From positions 1 to 64,000 of the IMG/VR virus record IMGVR_UViG_3300031857_000057: DNA of 64,000 nucleotides; one strand, written 5' to 3'. Under the pieces are notes generated by a model, which ran no database searches, had not been told where the DNA came from, and saw only the letters and a program-made list of their open reading frames with translations. The translations under genes were made by a program, and so were the position numbers. Of this stretch, positions 8,211 to 16,476 are shown piece by piece; within the stretch, counting starts at the first letter, position 1; each line of letters starts with the position of its first letter. The stretch is from a virus.

Positions 8211-8780
8211 TTATGCATACTTTTTAGGAAATTTGTTTTTCCATTTATGTGTGGCTCCTTTTACATAAGAAGACCAAGAGCTCCAGTCTTTACCGCCTTT
8301 TGTCATATGATATACAATTTTGGCGTTTTTAACTGGGCTAAAAAGCTCGGCATTTAGGTCAAGTTCAAACTTATCTCGTCTGTCTGGACCCAATTCTCCA
8401 ATCATATTAATTTGGAATATACCGTAAGAGCTGTCGCCTGTTTTTGCATTGCCGTTAAAGGCAAATGGACGACCATTAGACTCTGCTTTGGCAACAGCCC
8501 AAGCAGTCCTAAGACCCTTCCCTTTAAACCCAACAGCCTTAAGTAATTCAACCAATTGTCTATCGGTCAAACTATGAGCATTTTCATACTTCTTCAGTAT
8601 TGCTTTACTCTTTGCTCTCTTAGAAACCAAAGAAGCCACCTTGTGGGTGGCCCGAACGTCAATGGATTCTTTCATTAGCAAGTTGTTACGGTCAGCAAAT
8701 GATATTTCTTTCCCGTTGGTCAGAATAGCAAATGCAAGCACCATAATCATTACCCCTGATAGTATTTTATTGTCTCTCAA
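8211..8780 (-). CDS. Exported lysozyme-like endolysin (transglycosylase/lysozyme fold)
   Basis: 189 residues from a TTG start at 8780, supported by AGGAGG five bases upstream (8786-8791). Residues 8-30 form a hydrophobic signal or signal-anchor segment. From about 75 there is a lysozyme-like domain: catalytic-type glutamate E100 in AKAESNG, the SYGIFQIN motif at 118-125, and a final WSSWSSYVKG. Such enzymes cleave the glycan strands of peptidoglycan. The signal segment implies export without a holin, and no holin gene is seen next to it. It is a single-gene minus-strand unit with its own promoter and terminator. Confidence 0.87.
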   Translation of the reverse strand: MRDNKILSGVMIMVLAFAILTNGKEISFADRNNLLMKESIDVRATHKVASLVSKRAKSKAILKKYENAHSLTDRQLVELLKAVGFKGKGLRTAWAVAKAESNGRPFAFNGNAKTGDSSYGIFQINMIGELGPDRRDKFELDLNAELFSPVKNAKIVYHMTKGGKDWSSWSSYVKGATHKWKNKFPKKYA

Positions 8781-8801
8781 GTTTTCCTCCTAGAAACAGT
8801 T

Positions 8802-8822
8802 ATGACACCTTAACGGTGTCAT
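8802..8822 (-). promoter_or_regulatory. Hairpin at the predicted 5' end of the lysin mRNA
   Basis: ATGACACC (8802-8809) and GGTGTCAT (8815-8822) form a perfect 8-bp stem with a 5-base loop. The lysin promoter predicts transcription to start near 8822, so the mRNA would begin with this hairpin, 11 bases before the AGGAGG site. It may protect the mRNA end or be an operator. Confidence 0.6.
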
Positions 8823-8828
8823 ACACCT

Positions 8829-8858
8829 AGTATAACACAAATATTACTGACGAGTCAA
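8829..8858 (-). promoter_or_regulatory. Promoter of the lysin gene
   Basis: On the minus strand TTGACT (8858-8853) is followed after 18 bases by the extended -10 TGTTATACT (8837-8829). This is one of the few promoters in the window with both a good -35 and a good -10. Confidence 0.78.
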
Positions 8859-8868
8859 CTTCATTTGA

Positions 8869-8877
8869 TGATATAAT
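8869..8877 (+). promoter_or_regulatory. Extended -10 promoter of the left structural operon
   Basis: TGATATAAT, 29 bases before the ATG at 8907 and followed by the ribosome site GAAAGAGGA. It is divergent from the lysin promoter across the same intergenic region. Confidence 0.68.
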
Positions 8878-8906
8878 ATAAAGACTTAATTTTGAAAGAG
8901 GAATAA

Positions 8907-9323
8907 ATGGCAACATTTAGAGGTTCTGGATCTGGTACATATAATATTGGAGAACGTCCACCCTATGTAAATTGGACAGTCGTTCGTGGAGATACTGCTG
9001 CATTTCGTGTTTATTTAACTGATGATGAGCGGCAACCACTTGTAATTGGAGACTGGACAATATCTATGCAAATTAAAAGACCAACAACAAGTCCAGTGGT
9101 TCCAGGGCAAATAACAGATACTGCAACACTACTATATACTTTAACCCCTGCACCAGATGCAGATGATGAAGTTGGAGAATTCACAGTATCATTAACTGCT
9201 GCACAAACAACAACACTTGAAACAAATGATATTTGGGACATAGAGGTTTCTTTGCCACAAGATGAGATAGTTTGGACAGTGGCACAAGGGAAAATGACAA
9301 TTCTTGAGGATGTAACAGCTTAA
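8907..9323 (+). CDS. Small virion-type protein (beta-rich, baseplate/fibre-associated)
   Basis: 138 residues, ribosome site GAGGA. The middle reads VRGDTAAFRVYLTDDERQP, then WTISMQIKRP, and a final TVAQGKMTILEDVT, the pattern of small beta-sandwich proteins found beside tail-fibre genes in many phages of Gram-positive hosts. No catalytic motif. It shares a one-base overlap with the next small gene. Its place at the head of the fibre operon supports a virion role, but the exact position in the particle is not known. Confidence 0.72.
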   Translation: MATFRGSGSGTYNIGERPPYVNWTVVRGDTAAFRVYLTDDERQPLVIGDWTISMQIKRPTTSPVVPGQITDTATLLYTLTPAPDADDEVGEFTVSLTAAQTTTLETNDIWDIEVSLPQDEIVWTVAQGKMTILEDVTA

Positions 9324-9547
9324 TGGCAACTGTTACTCTTTATGAGACAAAGCCAGTAAGAACTGCTAGAATAGAGCAAGAAGATCTGGTAAATACTTCT
9401 TTTAGAACAGGTAAAAGAATATCTTTAATAGAAGAGGTTCTACCATTTAGAATTAAGTTTACAGCTATAAAAGTTCCTGGATACGGACCAAATAATGTTC
9501 CGCCTATTCCGTTACAGATTATTGGGTATAGCAACTTTATATTATAA
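9323..9547 (+). CDS. Small hypothetical protein
   Basis: 74 residues, start overlapping the stop of the previous gene (TAATG). Not recognised. Rich in beta-forming residues with a proline-rich stretch near the end (VPGYGPNNVPPIP). Probably made with the 8907 product as a small structural protein. Confidence 0.65.
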   Translation: MATVTLYETKPVRTARIEQEDLVNTSFRTGKRISLIEEVLPFRIKFTAIKVPGYGPNNVPPIPLQIIGYSNFIL

Positions 9548-9559
9548 AGGGGTGGTTAA

Positions 9560-10273
9560 ATGAAAACAATAACTATAGCAACTCCCATGTATGGTGGCGT
9601 GTGTCATGGAACATATCTAAAGAGCATATTGTCTTTAGTAAATATATTGGGTCAAAAAGGTTATAAAGTTAACTATAGCGATATATCTAACGAATCCTTA
9701 ATTACAAGAGCAAGGAATACACTAACAGAACTATTTTTAAGATCTGGAAATGATTATTTACTTTTTATTGATTCAGACCAAGGGTTTAATCCTGAAGGTG
9801 TGGTAAAAATGATAGAAGAGAATGTTGATCTTGTTGGTGCAGCGGTTCCAATGAAAGGCATAAACTGGGAATCAGTAAAAAATGCTGTTTTACAAAATAA
9901 ACAAGATCTGTCAAATCACACTGCAATTTATAATGTTAATATATCAGAAACACAAAAAGAAGAATATAAAAAAAATCCAAATGTAATTGTTGAGGTAGAC
10001 TACATAGGAACTGGCTTAATGCTTATAAGCAGAAATGTATTTCAAACCCTAAAAGAGTATACGCCTTCATATAGATCTGATCAGCATAGCAGTTCTGGAA
10101 TACAATACGGTGAGACTATATATGATTTTTGGAGAACAGAAGTAGATCCTGAATCAAATAGGTTGCTTTCAGAAGATTATAATTTTTGTAAAATGTGGAG
10201 ATCTTTAGGGGGTAAAATTTATTTAGCTCCTTATACAAAGGTGGTGCATGTTGGAACATATTGGTTTAAATAA
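9560..10273 (+). CDS. GT-A type glycosyltransferase
   Basis: 237 residues, ribosome site AAGGGGTGG. The N-terminus TITIATPMYGG, the RARNTL motif near residue 55, and the metal-binding DSD in LLFIDSDQGF (about 73-75) mark a GT-A fold glycosyltransferase; a later ISRNVF and LSEDYNFCKMWRSLGG match the acceptor side of family 2-like enzymes. The next gene overlaps it by 26 bases and is also a glycosyltransferase. Position directly before four fibre-type genes suggests glycosylation of phage fibres or of host surface glycans. Donor sugar is unknown. Confidence 0.82.
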   Translation: MKTITIATPMYGGVCHGTYLKSILSLVNILGQKGYKVNYSDISNESLITRARNTLTELFLRSGNDYLLFIDSDQGFNPEGVVKMIEENVDLVGAAVPMKGINWESVKNAVLQNKQDLSNHTAIYNVNISETQKEEYKKNPNVIVEVDYIGTGLMLISRNVFQTLKEYTPSYRSDQHSSSGIQYGETIYDFWRTEVDPESNRLLSEDYNFCKMWRSLGGKIYLAPYTKVVHVGTYWFK

Positions 10274-10979
10274 GCTTGATGGATTTGGTCCAATTTATGT
10301 TATTAATATGGAACGATCAGCAGATCGTAAAACATACATAGAAAATCATTTTAAAAAATACGGGGTATCAGAATATACTTTCGTAAATGGAATAGATGGA
10401 TCAAAAGAAGATTTAAATGAACTAATAAATAATCTTGACCAGATTACCGTTTCAAAAAATGAAATATCTTGTGGTATGTCTCATCTTAAAGCAATAAAAC
10501 ACTGGTTAGAAACATCTGATTCAGATTATGCCATCATCATGGAAGACGATGTTAGTCTTGAGACTGTAGATTTTTGGACTTTTACATGGAATGATTTTTT
10601 TAGTGCGGTAACTAAAAAATATGATATTTTACAACTTGCAATAACCAATAACTTTATTATAAACAATAGGTTGCATCTAAGAGAACATTTAGACTGGTGT
10701 GCAGCGGTATATTTAATAAAAAGACCATTTGCTGAAAAGCTAGTAAAGAAATATGTAGTTGATGGAAAGTATACCTTTAGTCCTAATAGGTTTTTGTCTG
10801 TTCCAGAAGGGGTTATATATACGGGAAGTCTTTGTTACTCAATACCGCTTTTTACTTATACCACTCAGTTTGAGTCATCATTGAATCAGTCCCATGTAAA
10901 TACTATACATACTAACTGTAGGAATCAAACATTAAGATACTGGCAAAACAACTCTATATTTAAATTAGATTTATTGTAA
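10248..10979 (+). CDS. Family 25-like glycosyltransferase
   Basis: 243 residues. FGPIYVINMERSADRK at the N-terminus, the ISCGMSHLKAIKHW block, and the EDD motif in YAIIMEDDVSL (about residue 100) are the hallmarks of glycosyltransferase family 25, known from lipooligosaccharide galactosyltransferases and collagen galactosyltransferases. It overlaps the end of the 9560 glycosyltransferase, so the two are made together. Collagen enzymes of this family act on hydroxylysine, a product of a 2-oxoglutarate oxygenase, which makes its presence 2 kb from the oxygenase array worth noting. Confidence 0.82.
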   Translation: MLEHIGLNKLDGFGPIYVINMERSADRKTYIENHFKKYGVSEYTFVNGIDGSKEDLNELINNLDQITVSKNEISCGMSHLKAIKHWLETSDSDYAIIMEDDVSLETVDFWTFTWNDFFSAVTKKYDILQLAITNNFIINNRLHLREHLDWCAAVYLIKRPFAEKLVKKYVVDGKYTFSPNRFLSVPEGVIYTGSLCYSIPLFTYTTQFESSLNQSHVNTIHTNCRNQTLRYWQNNSIFKLDLL

Positions 10980-10984
10980 TAATA

Positions 10985-10993
10985 TGTTATAAT
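10985..10993 (+). promoter_or_regulatory. Extended -10 promoter, leaderless start of 11000
   Basis: TGTTATAAT ends six bases before the ATG at 11000. No Shine-Dalgarno sequence is present, so a leaderless mRNA for the fibre operon is predicted. This spacing decides the start in favour of 11000 over a TTG at 10994. Confidence 0.7.
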
Positions 10994-10999
10994 TTGGCT

Positions 11000-11446
11000 A
11001 TGGCCAGACTACCACTTTCCACAGTAAAGACAAAGTTCCAGACGGGTGATAGGCCCACGGAACAAGATTATGTTGATCTAATTGATAGTACTTCTGCTCA
11101 AGCTACAGATCTTGGCAGCTATGGTAATAATGAAAACACTATTACTGGAATTGAAAGCGCTACCGTTATTGATAATTTTGATGCAACGGTATGGCGAATG
11201 GTCAAATATATTATCTCAATAGCAAAGACAAGTGCTGGAGATAATAAATTTTATGCTACAGAATTGACTATACTTGTAGACGGTACAGATGTAAACGTTT
11301 CTGAGTATGGAACAATAGACAATGATGGGAATATTGGCACCGTTGCTGTCTCTCGTGCTGGTAGCACAGTTAATATAACTGTGACACCTGTAGTGGGGAT
11401 TACGCCTGTAACAGTTCGTTTTGCACGAATTGGTCTCAAGGCATAA
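11000..11446 (+). CDS. Short fibre-type virion protein
   Basis: 148 residues. The N-terminus LPLSTVKTKFQTGDRPTEQDYVDLIDS is a common start of small phage fibre or tail-associated proteins. The C-terminal about 90 residues (KYIISIAKTSAGDNKFYATELTIL and following) resemble the last about 90 residues of the large fibre protein at 11464 (YRSAEFLVKTAYSTHTEVSKVILT and following). It is therefore a short protein ending in the same C-terminal module, perhaps a trimerisation or receptor-binding tip. Start fixed by the leaderless promoter. Confidence 0.75.
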   Translation: MARLPLSTVKTKFQTGDRPTEQDYVDLIDSTSAQATDLGSYGNNENTITGIESATVIDNFDATVWRMVKYIISIAKTSAGDNKFYATELTILVDGTDVNVSEYGTIDNDGNIGTVAVSRAGSTVNITVTPVVGITPVTVRFARIGLKA

Positions 11447-11463
11447 ACTACAAGGAGATATAA

Positions 11464-13662
11464 ATGGCTACAGTCAACAAAGACTTTAAAATCAAAAATG
11501 GTCTTATCGTTGAAGGTGCAAATGGTACCATCAACGGTTATGACATTCTTACAAAAGACTCTGCCGATCAAACATACATTATTGGATTGATTGGTGGATC
11601 CGCAAACTCGCAGGCAGTTGCTAATACAGTTGTTGCTCGTGATGGTTTTGCAAATTTTGCTGCTAACGTTATTACAGCAGACCTCGTCGGTGATGTTACT
11701 GGTGATGTAACTGGTACAGTTTCTGATATTTCAAACCACGATACAGATGATCTTGGTGAGGGCACATCAAACCTTTACTTCTCAAATGCTCGTGCAAAAG
11801 ATGCAGCAGCAGACTTGCTAACAAGTGCAACACTTACAAATATTACAATTAGCGGTAGTGGATCTGGACTAACAATTACTGCTGAAAACGGTGTTGCAGA
11901 TTCAGATACAGACGACCTTCTTGAGGGTACAACAAATCTTTATTTCACAAATACAAGGGCTCGTGGAGCTGTTAGTGCTGGAGAAGGACTTCAGTACAAT
12001 GGTTCAACAGGTGAGTTCACGGCACACCTTGGATACGGTCTTGAAATTGCTAATAATGCAATTCGTATTGATGATGATGTTATTGCTACTGATGCAGATA
12101 TTTCAAGTGCAGTAAGTGCTCATAACGTAGCATCTGGTGTTCATGGTGTTACAGGTAACGTTGTTGGTACTTCTGATACCCAGACAATTTCCAATAAGAC
12201 ACTTGGATCAAACCTTGATGCTGGTACATATACTATAACAAACCTTGGAACACCAAATAACTCAACAGATGCTGCTACAAAGGCTTATGTTGACGGTGTT
12301 GCTGAAGGTCTTCATATTCATGCTTCTGTTGTTGCTGCTACTACAGCAAATATTAATCTTGCAACAGATCTTGAAAACGGAGATCTTCTTGATGGCGTAA
12401 CGCTTGCTACAGGAAACCGTGTTCTTGTAAAGAATCAGTCTACTGCTTCACAAAACGGTATCTATGTTGTACAAGCTTCTGGTGCTGCTGTTCGTGCAGC
12501 TGACTTTGATGCTCCAGCAGAAGTAGATGGTGGTGACTTCGTATTCGTTACTGGTGGTGGTCAGGCTGACACTGGCTGGGTTCAGACATCTGAACTTGTT
12601 GCTACAATCGGAACAGACCCAATCTACTTCACCCAGTTCTCTGGTGCAGGTACATTTTTAGCAGGGTATGGATTATATCTTGATGGAAATACATTCAATG
12701 CTAATGCTAACGTTCTTGCAAGCATAGATTATGTTTCAGGTGCAATTACTTCTCATGAAGCTCTTCACAGCGGAATCCATGGTGTTACAGGAGATATTGT
12801 TGGAACATCTGATACACAAACATTAAGCAATAAAACACTTGGCAACGCAGTTTCCCTTGGAGCTGATCTTGATGCTGTTAATTCGTATAAGATTGTAAAT
12901 CTTGAAGAGCCATCAAGCAATCAAGATGCTGCAACCAAATTCTATGTTGATAATGCAATTACTGGTGTTGGAAATACAATATCTGGTCTTGATACCGATG
13001 ATGTTGCTGAAGGAAACAACCTTTACTTTACCAATGCCCGTGCAGAAGCAGCTGTTGCAAATCTTGATACTGGAGATCTTGCTGAAGGTACTAACTTGTA
13101 CTTCACAAATGCCCGTGCAGAGGCTGCAATGGTTACACCACTTACAGCTGGCACACAAACAAATATTACAGTCACCTACAACGGATTGACTGGAAATTAT
13201 GACTTTGTTGCAGAAAATGGTGTAGCTGATTCAGATACAGACGATCTTGATGAGGGAACTTCAAACCTTTACTTCACAAATGCTCGTGCCATTGCTGCTC
13301 TTGAAGCTGTAACGCCTAACTTTACAGAGATTGATATCAACAGTGTTGCAACACAGGTTGCTGCAGCTACTGCAAATATTGCAACTGCAAGTCAGGTTAC
13401 GGCATACTCTTGGCCTAAAGCATCTTACCGATCTGCAGAGTTCTTGGTAAAGACTGCTTATAGCACACATACAGAAGTTTCCAAGGTTATCTTGACAATG
13501 GATACGTCTGATAATATTGCAATCACTGAATATGCAATAGTTGGAACAAATGGTTCTGCTTCTACAATCACAGCAGATGTGAGCGGTAGCGATGCAAGAC
13601 TCCGAGTTACAACTCTTAATAATAACTCAACAGTTACCATAGTTGGAACACTGTTAGTATAG
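11464..13662 (+). CDS. Large tail-fibre protein with repeats
   Basis: 732 residues, ribosome site AAGGAG. The N-terminus TVNKDFKIKNGLIVEG is shared with the gene at 13683. Five copies of a motif close to DTDDLxEGTxNLYFTNARA lie at about 11740, 11899, 12990, 13064 and 13228. Between them is a middle module with ATKAYVDGVAEGLHIHASV, ILVKNQ-type and NGIYVVQASG segments that is repeated in the 14182 protein. The C-terminal module matches that of 11000. Such repeat proteins form trimeric fibres that bind the host. Codon use is more GC-rich than in the oxygenases, fitting high expression. Confidence 0.85.
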   Translation: MATVNKDFKIKNGLIVEGANGTINGYDILTKDSADQTYIIGLIGGSANSQAVANTVVARDGFANFAANVITADLVGDVTGDVTGTVSDISNHDTDDLGEGTSNLYFSNARAKDAAADLLTSATLTNITISGSGSGLTITAENGVADSDTDDLLEGTTNLYFTNTRARGAVSAGEGLQYNGSTGEFTAHLGYGLEIANNAIRIDDDVIATDADISSAVSAHNVASGVHGVTGNVVGTSDTQTISNKTLGSNLDAGTYTITNLGTPNNSTDAATKAYVDGVAEGLHIHASVVAATTANINLATDLENGDLLDGVTLATGNRVLVKNQSTASQNGIYVVQASGAAVRAADFDAPAEVDGGDFVFVTGGGQADTGWVQTSELVATIGTDPIYFTQFSGAGTFLAGYGLYLDGNTFNANANVLASIDYVSGAITSHEALHSGIHGVTGDIVGTSDTQTLSNKTLGNAVSLGADLDAVNSYKIVNLEEPSSNQDAATKFYVDNAITGVGNTISGLDTDDVAEGNNLYFTNARAEAAVANLDTGDLAEGTNLYFTNARAEAAMVTPLTAGTQTNITVTYNGLTGNYDFVAENGVADSDTDDLDEGTSNLYFTNARAIAALEAVTPNFTEIDINSVATQVAAATANIATASQVTAYSWPKASYRSAEFLVKTAYSTHTEVSKVILTMDTSDNIAITEYAIVGTNGSASTITADVSGSDARLRVTTLNNNSTVTIVGTLLV
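11740..13290 (+). repeat. Five copies of an NLYFTNARA-type fibre repeat
   Basis: Each copy encodes about 22 residues close to DTDDLxEGTxNLYFTNARA, beginning near 11740, 11899, 12990, 13064 and 13228. Two lie in the N-terminal third of the fibre and three close to the C-terminal third, flanking the ATKAYVD module. Similar repeats build the shaft of long fibres. Confidence 0.8.
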
Positions 13663-13682
13663 TTTAGAATAGAGGAGAACCA

Positions 13683-14141
13683 GTGGCTACAGTTAACAAA
13701 GATTTTAAGGTAAAGAATGGCCTAATTGTTGGTGGTGGTGGAACATTTACTAATGCGGTAACTGTTGCTACCCCGACACTTGGTGGACATGCTACTACAA
13801 AAGATTATGTTGACGCAATCGCTGGTTCTCCTTCTATCCCAGTAGGAAATACTGCACCAGAATCACCATCAAATGGTGATCTTTGGTTTGACACATTAAC
13901 AGAAAGAGTCCACGTATATTATAGTTCTTCTTGGCTGGCAATTGCTAATCTAGAAGATGCAGAAGTGTTACAAGATCATATTCATGATACATCAATTGAT
14001 GGATCAGGTCTTATTGTAAGTACATTTGTAAGCGGTGGAGCTTATAATGAGCCAGGCTACTTGGTTAGTGCTGGATCTTATAATACTAATTCCTGGGAAG
14101 AAACATGGGATGGCGGGATAGCAGTAGATAATTTTAATTAA
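13683..14141 (+). CDS. Short fibre protein sharing the N-terminus of 11464
   Basis: 152 residues from a GTG start preceded by AGAGGAG. The first 16 residues (TVNKDFKVKNGLIV) are nearly the same as in the 11464 fibre, also at DNA level, so both probably attach to the same virion site. It continues with a TTKDYVDAIAG segment and a PSNGDLWFDTLTERVHVYY block typical of fibre tips, then a unique C-terminus. It looks like a short derivative of the long fibre with a different tip. Confidence 0.8.
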   Translation: MATVNKDFKVKNGLIVGGGGTFTNAVTVATPTLGGHATTKDYVDAIAGSPSIPVGNTAPESPSNGDLWFDTLTERVHVYYSSSWLAIANLEDAEVLQDHIHDTSIDGSGLIVSTFVSGGAYNEPGYLVSAGSYNTNSWEETWDGGIAVDNFN

Positions 14142-14146
14142 TTATC

Positions 14147-14155
14147 TGTTATAAT
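14147..14155 (+). promoter_or_regulatory. Extended -10 promoter of the 14182 fibre gene
   Basis: TGTTATAAT, 26 bases before the ATG at 14182, with the ribosome site AGAGGAG in between. Confidence 0.62.
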
Positions 14156-14181
14156 ACTACCATATACAGAGGAGTGTATAA

Positions 14182-16338
14182 ATGGCAACAAGAATGCAAC
14201 AGCGCAGGGGTACTGCGACTCAGTGGACAACAGCCAACCCAATATTAAATGCTGGAGAAATTGGGTATGAGACTAACACAAATAAATTTAAGATCGGTGA
14301 TGGAACAAACCATTGGGCCGATTTAGCATATTTTATTGATGAGGATGCTGTATCAAATTATGTTCTTGATACAGAATTAGGTGAGTTAACACAGGATATT
14401 GTTGATGCCGCTCTTGTTGCAGGAACGGGCGTTACAAAAACCTATAACGACAATGCAAATACTATAACGATTGCAATTGATTCAACGGTTACTACAAACA
14501 GTGGATCACAAACACTCTCTAACAAAAGTATTGATTTTTCAAATAATACAGTAACAGCAACACTATCTCAATTAAATACAGCAATAAGCGATGGAGATCT
14601 TGTATCGGTTGCTGCTCTTTCTAATACATTGTCTGATTACGCATTAGTAAATGATGTGGCCAATATTTATGCTAGTAAAGATTTATTGGCAAATACAATT
14701 GAGGCATCTGCGGGGACTGGACTTATATTTAATCCTGCAACAGATCAATTTGATGTTGATTCAACAACAGTTCAACTTAGAATTACTGGAGTCACAGACA
14801 CAGAGCTTGGTTATTTATCAAATGTAACTTCAGACATTCAAGAACAGATCAATTCTAAGGCTGCATCAGCAGATATTGCAGAACTTTCGGTAGATGCTGT
14901 AGCTCAGGCCTTGTCTGCTGGAACGCATACAAATATTAGCGTTTCCTATAATGATGGATCAAACTCTATATCGCTAACTGGAGCAGTAACATATACAGAT
15001 GAAAATGCACAGGATGCAGTTGGAAATGCTCTTGGAAATGGTCTTTCTTATGATGATAGCACTGGTGCTATTTCTGTAAATACCTCAACAATACAAGCTC
15101 GTGTTGCTGATGTTTCTGATACAGAAATCGGATATCTAAATGGTGTAACTTCTGGAATCCAGTCTCAGATTGATGGAAAAATTTCTTCGTCAAGCACAGA
15201 TACGCTAACAAACAAAACAATTAATTTAGCAAATAATACAGTATCTGGAACTCTTGCACAGTTTAACTCTGCTATATCAGATGATGATATTTTGCCAATA
15301 TCTGGTGGAACACTAACTGGAGCATTAACACTTTCTGGTGCACCAACAGAGTCTCTTCATGCAGCGACAAAAGCATATGTTGACTCTGCTGTTGAAGGAT
15401 TGCACGTTCACCCATCAGTTAGGGTGGCTACAACAACAAATGTTGCTTTAGCTACTGCTCTTGAAAATGGTGATGTACTTGATGGTATAACTCTTGTAAC
15501 AGGTGATCGCATTCTTGTTAAAGATCAAACAACAAAGTCAGAAAATGGTATTTATGTAGTTCAAGCTTCGGGACAACCGACTCGTGCAACTGATTTTGAT
15601 ACAGCTTCTGAAGTTGATAGCGGTGACTTTGTATTCGTAGATTTAGGTAACACCTATGCTAATACTGGATGGGTACAAATTAATACACCAGCAACAATCG
15701 GAACTGATGCAATAGAGTTTGTTCAGTTCTCTGGAGCAGGCACTTATACTGCTGGAACTGGCTTGACTCTTGATGGAACAGTATTTTCAATAGCTAATAC
15801 AGTAGCTACATTATCAGGAACCCAAGTACTAACTAATAAAACAATCAATGGTGCAGATAACACTCTCACAGTAAGAATTGCAAACGATGTTTCTGGACTT
15901 GGATCTGGAGTTGCAACATTTCTTGGAACCCCATCATCTGCTAACTTAGCATCTGCAGTAACAGATGAAACTGGATCTGGAGCACTTGTCTTTGGGACAT
16001 CCCCAACAATTGCTACTCCAAGAGTACAGATGGCAATGAATGCACAAACTGGAACAACATACACACTTGCTCTAACTGATGCATCTAACCGATGGGTGAC
16101 CTGTGACAACACAAGCGCAATAACTGTAACAGTTCCACCATCTGTATTCTCAGTTGGAGATCAAATAGCTGTTCAACAAACAAATACTGGTCAAGTAACA
16201 TTCGCAATTGGATCAGGTGTAACAATTACATCAGCTGGTGCAACAACAGCAGCTCCAAAAATTAGAACACGTTACTCATCTGCAGTAGTAATATGCACGG
16301 GAAGTAATACGTTCACAATTATTGGTGACATAGTTTAA
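14182..16338 (+). CDS. Tail-fibre protein with Mtd-N-like start and ATKAYVD module
   Basis: 718 residues. The first 50 residues (MQQRRGTATQWTTANP, LNAGEIGYETNTNKFKIGDG) match the N-terminal domain first described in the major tropism determinant of Bordetella phage and common at the base of phage fibres. The middle contains SDTELGYLSNVTS-type repeats, and residues about 395-540 repeat the module of 11464 (HAATKAYVDSAVEGLHVHPSV, NGIYVVQASG, TGWVQI). The C-terminus is a distinct beta domain with TDASNRWVTCDNTSAITV. Expected to form a second host-binding fibre. Confidence 0.85.
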   Translation: MATRMQQRRGTATQWTTANPILNAGEIGYETNTNKFKIGDGTNHWADLAYFIDEDAVSNYVLDTELGELTQDIVDAALVAGTGVTKTYNDNANTITIAIDSTVTTNSGSQTLSNKSIDFSNNTVTATLSQLNTAISDGDLVSVAALSNTLSDYALVNDVANIYASKDLLANTIEASAGTGLIFNPATDQFDVDSTTVQLRITGVTDTELGYLSNVTSDIQEQINSKAASADIAELSVDAVAQALSAGTHTNISVSYNDGSNSISLTGAVTYTDENAQDAVGNALGNGLSYDDSTGAISVNTSTIQARVADVSDTEIGYLNGVTSGIQSQIDGKISSSSTDTLTNKTINLANNTVSGTLAQFNSAISDDDILPISGGTLTGALTLSGAPTESLHAATKAYVDSAVEGLHVHPSVRVATTTNVALATALENGDVLDGITLVTGDRILVKDQTTKSENGIYVVQASGQPTRATDFDTASEVDSGDFVFVDLGNTYANTGWVQINTPATIGTDAIEFVQFSGAGTYTAGTGLTLDGTVFSIANTVATLSGTQVLTNKTINGADNTLTVRIANDVSGLGSGVATFLGTPSSANLASAVTDETGSGALVFGTSPTIATPRVQMAMNAQTGTTYTLALTDASNRWVTCDNTSAITVTVPPSVFSVGDQIAVQQTNTGQVTFAIGSGVTITSAGATTAAPKIRTRYSSAVVICTGSNTFTIIGDIV

Positions 16339-16361
16339 TATATAAATACATATAAAACATT

Positions 16362-16395
16362 AACACGCTCTTAACAGGGCGTGTTTTTGTTTTTC
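16362..16395 (+). terminator. Intrinsic terminator after the left fibre block
   Basis: AACACGCTC pairs with GGGCGTGTT (one G-U pair) across a 6-base loop and is followed by TTTGTTTTTC. Clear end of the fibre operon. Confidence 0.88.
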
Positions 16396-16403
16396 ATAAC
16401 TTG

Positions 16404-16412
16404 TGCTATACT
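16404..16412 (+). promoter_or_regulatory. Extended -10 promoter of the ribonucleotide reductase gene
   Basis: TGCTATACT between the upstream terminator and the reductase. Transcription would begin near 16419, leaving a leader of about 58 bases that starts with a hairpin. Confidence 0.66.
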
Positions 16413-16417
16413 TAAGG

Positions 16418-16456
16418 GAGTACTTTAGAAAATGCAAAGTACTCATTTTATTTTTT
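16418..16456 (+). promoter_or_regulatory. Hairpin with U-rich tail in the reductase leader
   Basis: GAGTACTTT (16418-16426) and AAAGTACTC (16436-16444) form a perfect 9-bp stem with a 9-base loop, followed by ATTTTATTTTTTT. Since it lies just after the promoter and before the gene, it could be an attenuator, a protein operator or an mRNA-stabilising end. It is far too short for a cobalamin riboswitch. Confidence 0.6.
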
Positions 16457-16476
16457 TATTACGAAAGGTTTTATAA

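Noticed and set aside
14182-14330. Mtd-N-like fibre start, raising the possibility of a diversity-generating retroelement
   Set aside because: No reverse transcriptase gene and no template/variable repeat pair was seen. The domain is common in fibres without such a system.
16404-16476. Cobalamin riboswitch before the B12-dependent reductase
   Set aside because: The leader is only about 60 bases and lacks the B12-box type conserved core; only a simple hairpin is seen.
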